Part shown: one piece after another, positions 5,743 through 6,328 of the stretch | Position numbering within the stretch: the first letter of the stretch is position 1 | Layout: every line of letters begins with the position of its first letter | From: DATGEP01 sp035310125 | GTDB lineage: Bacteria; Chloroflexota; Ktedonobacteria; Ktedonobacterales; JADMIN01 | Length of the DNA stretch: 6,328 nucleotides | NCBI GenBank assembly: GCA_035310125.1 | Contig: DATGEP010000397.1 | Location: 1-6,328, forward strand | Direction of reading: 5' to 3' | Notes under the pieces: model-generated | The model's input: only the letters and a program-made list of their open reading frames with translations | What the model was told of the DNA's origin: nothing | Databases searched by the model: none | Made by a program: the position numbers and the translations under genes

Positions 5743-6258
5743 ATGCCTACCCCGCGGTCGCCTGGCAAGTCCTACACGCTCTGCGGCCTCATCACGCTGC
5801 TTCTGATCGGGGTGGCAGTCTTGCCGGCTGGCACAGGCACTCGGCGCGTGCATGCACAAAGTCCGACTCCTCATTACCGCTTCATCGACGTTCGGCCTGG
5901 TACCATAAAGGTGCCCTTGGGCGCGGATGCAGCCGTCGTTGAAGGAGCAGAGCAGTGCAACTACAGCGAGCAGACTCTAGAAGATGCCACTCTTCGTTTA
6001 GTCAATAGCGCCATTTATACTTGGACAGAGCTGACACCATTTCAGTCCTGTTCCAACGTTGACGGATCTCAGTTCTCGCTGAACGGCATCGAGAGAGAAA
6101 TATCGGACATTATTGCCTATGTAGAAGCAAATTCCGCTCTTGCAGTTGACAACACGAAAACTACTGATACTTATTGGCTTGGTATAATGAACCGCCCCGG
6201 GTTTAGTGGAGACTCGAGTTATTGGGAAGCAGCCAAGGGAAGCTGCTGCTCCGCATAG
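5743..6258 (+). pseudogene. Secreted protein, copy 2 of module gene B, cut by an insertion sequence
   Basis: The open frame gives 171 residues, but only the first 148 are native. A signal peptide (hydrophobic core about 13-30, cleavage after VHA at 38) precedes QSPTPHYRFIDVRPGTIKVP, homologous to gene B copy 1, then EQTLEDA and AIYTWTELTP. The mature part has two cysteines (C72, C103) and a hydrophilic region rich in Asn, Asp and Glu. After I148 the sequence MNRPGFSGDSSYWEAAKGSC is read from the end of an IS3-family element, so the original C-terminus is lost or lies beyond the element. AGGGAG sits 6 bases before the ATG. The 3' half is clearly richer in A and T than the di-iron genes. Original function unknown. 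Confidence 0.75.
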
Positions 6259-6328
6259 TAGAGCGCCTCGAACTCCGCTGGCGGGAGCATGCCGAGCTCA
6301 CCGTGGAGTCGGCGCTGGTTGAACCAGT
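6188..6328 (-). mobile_element. IS3-family insertion sequence, one end (partial)
   Basis: The element's transposase reads minus-strand from the right edge, so this is the end downstream of the transposase. The likely terminus begins TGAACCGCCCCGGGTTTAGT at 6188, with the TG dinucleotide typical of IS3-family tips, and lies 31 bases from the transposase stop, as expected. The outer end and the target duplication lie outside the window, so the exact boundary is inferred. Confidence 0.72.
6219..6328 (-). CDS. IS3-family transposase (OrfB), C-terminal fragment
   Basis: The last 35 residues of a DDE transposase with an integrase (rve) core, running off the right edge; stop TAA at 6221-6219. The visible sequence WFNQRRLHGELGMLPPAEFE followed by ALYY is the well-known C-terminal signature of IS3-family OrfB proteins (the Trp-Phe-Asn...Arg-Arg-Leu-His-Gly helix and the PPAEFE...YY tail). 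The tail AEQQLPLAASQ is normal for this family. Catalytic residues lie outside the window. It overlaps antisense to the fused end of gene B copy 2. Confidence 0.92.
   Translation of the reverse strand, partial: WFNQRRLHGELGMLPPAEFEALYYAEQQLPLAASQ

Noticed and set aside
6183..6188. TATAAT hexamer near the IS junction
   Set aside because: It lies within the gene B copy 2 reading frame and across the junction, with no good -35 and no gene to drive on the plus strand.

Overview
The window is a high-GC bacterial chromosome segment. Gene style (AGGAG-type ribosome sites, GC-rich third positions, a clan AA protease paired with a DUF5678-like small protein, IS3-family remnant) fits a Chloroflexota-type or similar GC-rich lineage, but no taxonomic marker is present, so the lineage is an inference.

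Left part, minus strand (1-1122): a probable small protein (DUF5678-like) overlaps a retropepsin-like aspartic protease in what looks like a two-gene operon. A long inverted repeat follows, then the first 28 codons of a gene that leaves the window.

Middle, plus strand (1310-3531): two tandem paralogues of exactly 346 residues each carry an R2-like/ferritin-like helical fold. The first keeps a complete carboxylate di-iron site (E130, E162xxH165, E208, E238xxH241). In the second, five of those six ligands are replaced and only one histidine is left, while the flanking sequence stays clearly related. This looks like an enzyme/pseudoenzyme pair and is the most interesting feature here. A two-tier AT-rich inverted repeat separates them.

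Right part, plus strand (3611-6258): a two-gene module of exported proteins of no family I recognise occurs twice in a row. Each copy has gene A (membrane anchor, proline-rich spacer, compact four-cysteine domain beginning CGDW) followed by gene B (signal peptide with an AxA site, then a short secreted domain). In copy 2, A is a lipoprotein; in copy 1 it has an N-terminal hydrophobic segment without a lipobox. Both B genes look damaged or short: copy 1 stops early, and copy 2 is cut at about 6188 by the end of an IS3-family insertion sequence whose transposase C-terminus reads inward from the right edge on the minus strand.

The three parts do not obviously work together. The divergent region 1123-1309 likely serves both the protease pair and the di-iron pair.
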